64,000 nucleotides of DNA, taken from assembly GCA_020698575.1 (NCBI GenBank), contig CM036254.1, forward strand, positions 26,006,526-26,070,525, read 5' to 3'. This DNA is from Bostrychus sinensis. Lineage: Eukaryota; Chordata; Actinopteri; Gobiiformes; Eleotridae. The notes under the pieces were generated by a model. It was given only the letters and a program-made list of their open reading frames with translations, was not told where the DNA came from and ran no database searches. This document shows, one piece after another, positions 63,605 through 64,000 of the stretch. The position numbers were made by a program, and so were the translations under genes. Numbering within the stretch: position 1 is the first letter of the stretch; each line of letters starts with the position of its first letter.

Positions 63605-64000
63605 TTAAGCAGAACTCAGCATTTCACTCACTTTTCGCATTTCTTGGCTGTTTTTGCCTCATTTTCATCTATGGCGCTCCCCCTACACCTTTGAAATAAA
63701 GCACTATTGTAAATACTCACAAGTTCAATTGACTTCTATATGATCCATCGCTCAGCTTTACATTCGTTTTCCACTTCTGGTATTCATAGAAGTTTTTTTT
63801 CTGCCATTTGGGCACTGACATGACAAAAATTGAGAAATAAAGCCATCTCTAGCTTGTTGTTTGGATAACCTCGACTTCTGCATCACTAAGCTAGTGAGCT
63901 TAGTGATGCTCATTGTTGCAGGTGTCATTTTCAGCCCAGAGACTGCAGGGGAAGATGCAGGACACTTTGTTCACCTCATAACTCATTTAACCATCACACA
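63605..64000. mobile_element. Harbinger-like element, copy 3 (cut by window edge)
   Basis: 'CTATATGATCCATCGCTCAG', 'CATGACAAAAATTGAGAAAT' and 'AAAGCCATCTCTAGCTTGTT' align with 29726-29925 of copy 2. It has an extra segment near 63660-63700 and a perfect hairpin at 63880-63909 that copy 2 lacks. The terminus is not in the window. Confidence 0.6.

Noticed and set aside
1..64000. Search for microRNAs, bacterial or phage genes and retroviral/LTR elements
   Set aside because: No mature microRNA seed context that I know, no prokaryotic gene organisation, and no LTR pair or gag/pol motifs were seen by reading. A covariance-model or profile search would be needed to exclude small RNAs.

Overview
This window looks like nuclear DNA from a teleost fish, probably a percomorph. 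It is gene-poor, with AT-rich spacers, many microsatellites and a dense mix of fish-type interspersed repeats: Tc1/mariner, hAT, Harbinger-like and other MITEs, tRNA-headed SINEs, and RTE-, L2- and Rex/jockey-type LINE remnants. I found no confident host protein-coding gene, rRNA, functional tRNA, operon, phage or CRISPR array. The only recognisable protein coding is transposon-derived: the end of a Tc1-like transposase near 2.2 kb, mariner transposase relics near 3.9 and 40.6 kb, and a 135-codon reverse-transcriptase C-terminus near 26.4 kb.

Layout. 0-7.4 kb: RTE-like, Tc1 and mariner fragments, a SINE split by a small MITE, then a second SINE. 7.4-14 kb: an L2-like fragment, GC-richer islands, a 7-bp minisatellite and a (GT)n(G)n tract. 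14-20 kb: a Harbinger-like element, then a cluster of '(CTA)n plus AAGTACTCAAGTA' repeats that includes a head-to-tail array. 20-35 kb: SINEs, hAT ends, a LINE inserted into an older element (25.6-26.9 kb), a second Harbinger-like copy and several islands. 35-45 kb: a CRE/AP-1 cluster, a local degenerate duplication, a second split element (37.7-39.6 kb), a possible CpG-rich non-coding first exon (about 41.5-41.85 kb), a hAT MITE with a perfect 8-bp target duplication, and a MITE nested in a MITE. 45-64 kb: islands at 45.2, 50.3, 52.0, 53.5-54.5, 57.1, 58.6 and 60.5 kb, separated by hAT, L2, LINE-tail and SINE copies. A third Harbinger-like copy runs off the right edge.

Interpretation. At least fifteen GC-richer, repeat-free islands of 150-900 bp sit in AT-rich, transposon-laden spacer. 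Many carry homeodomain-, PBX-, SOX-, TCF- or nuclear-receptor-like motifs. This resembles a regulatory desert or a very large intron of a developmental gene, but that is inference: conservation cannot be assessed here and the flanking gene is not visible. The best-supported observations are the nested insertions, which give a relative order of transposon activity, and the cross-matching repeat families. I see no evidence of a new multi-gene system.
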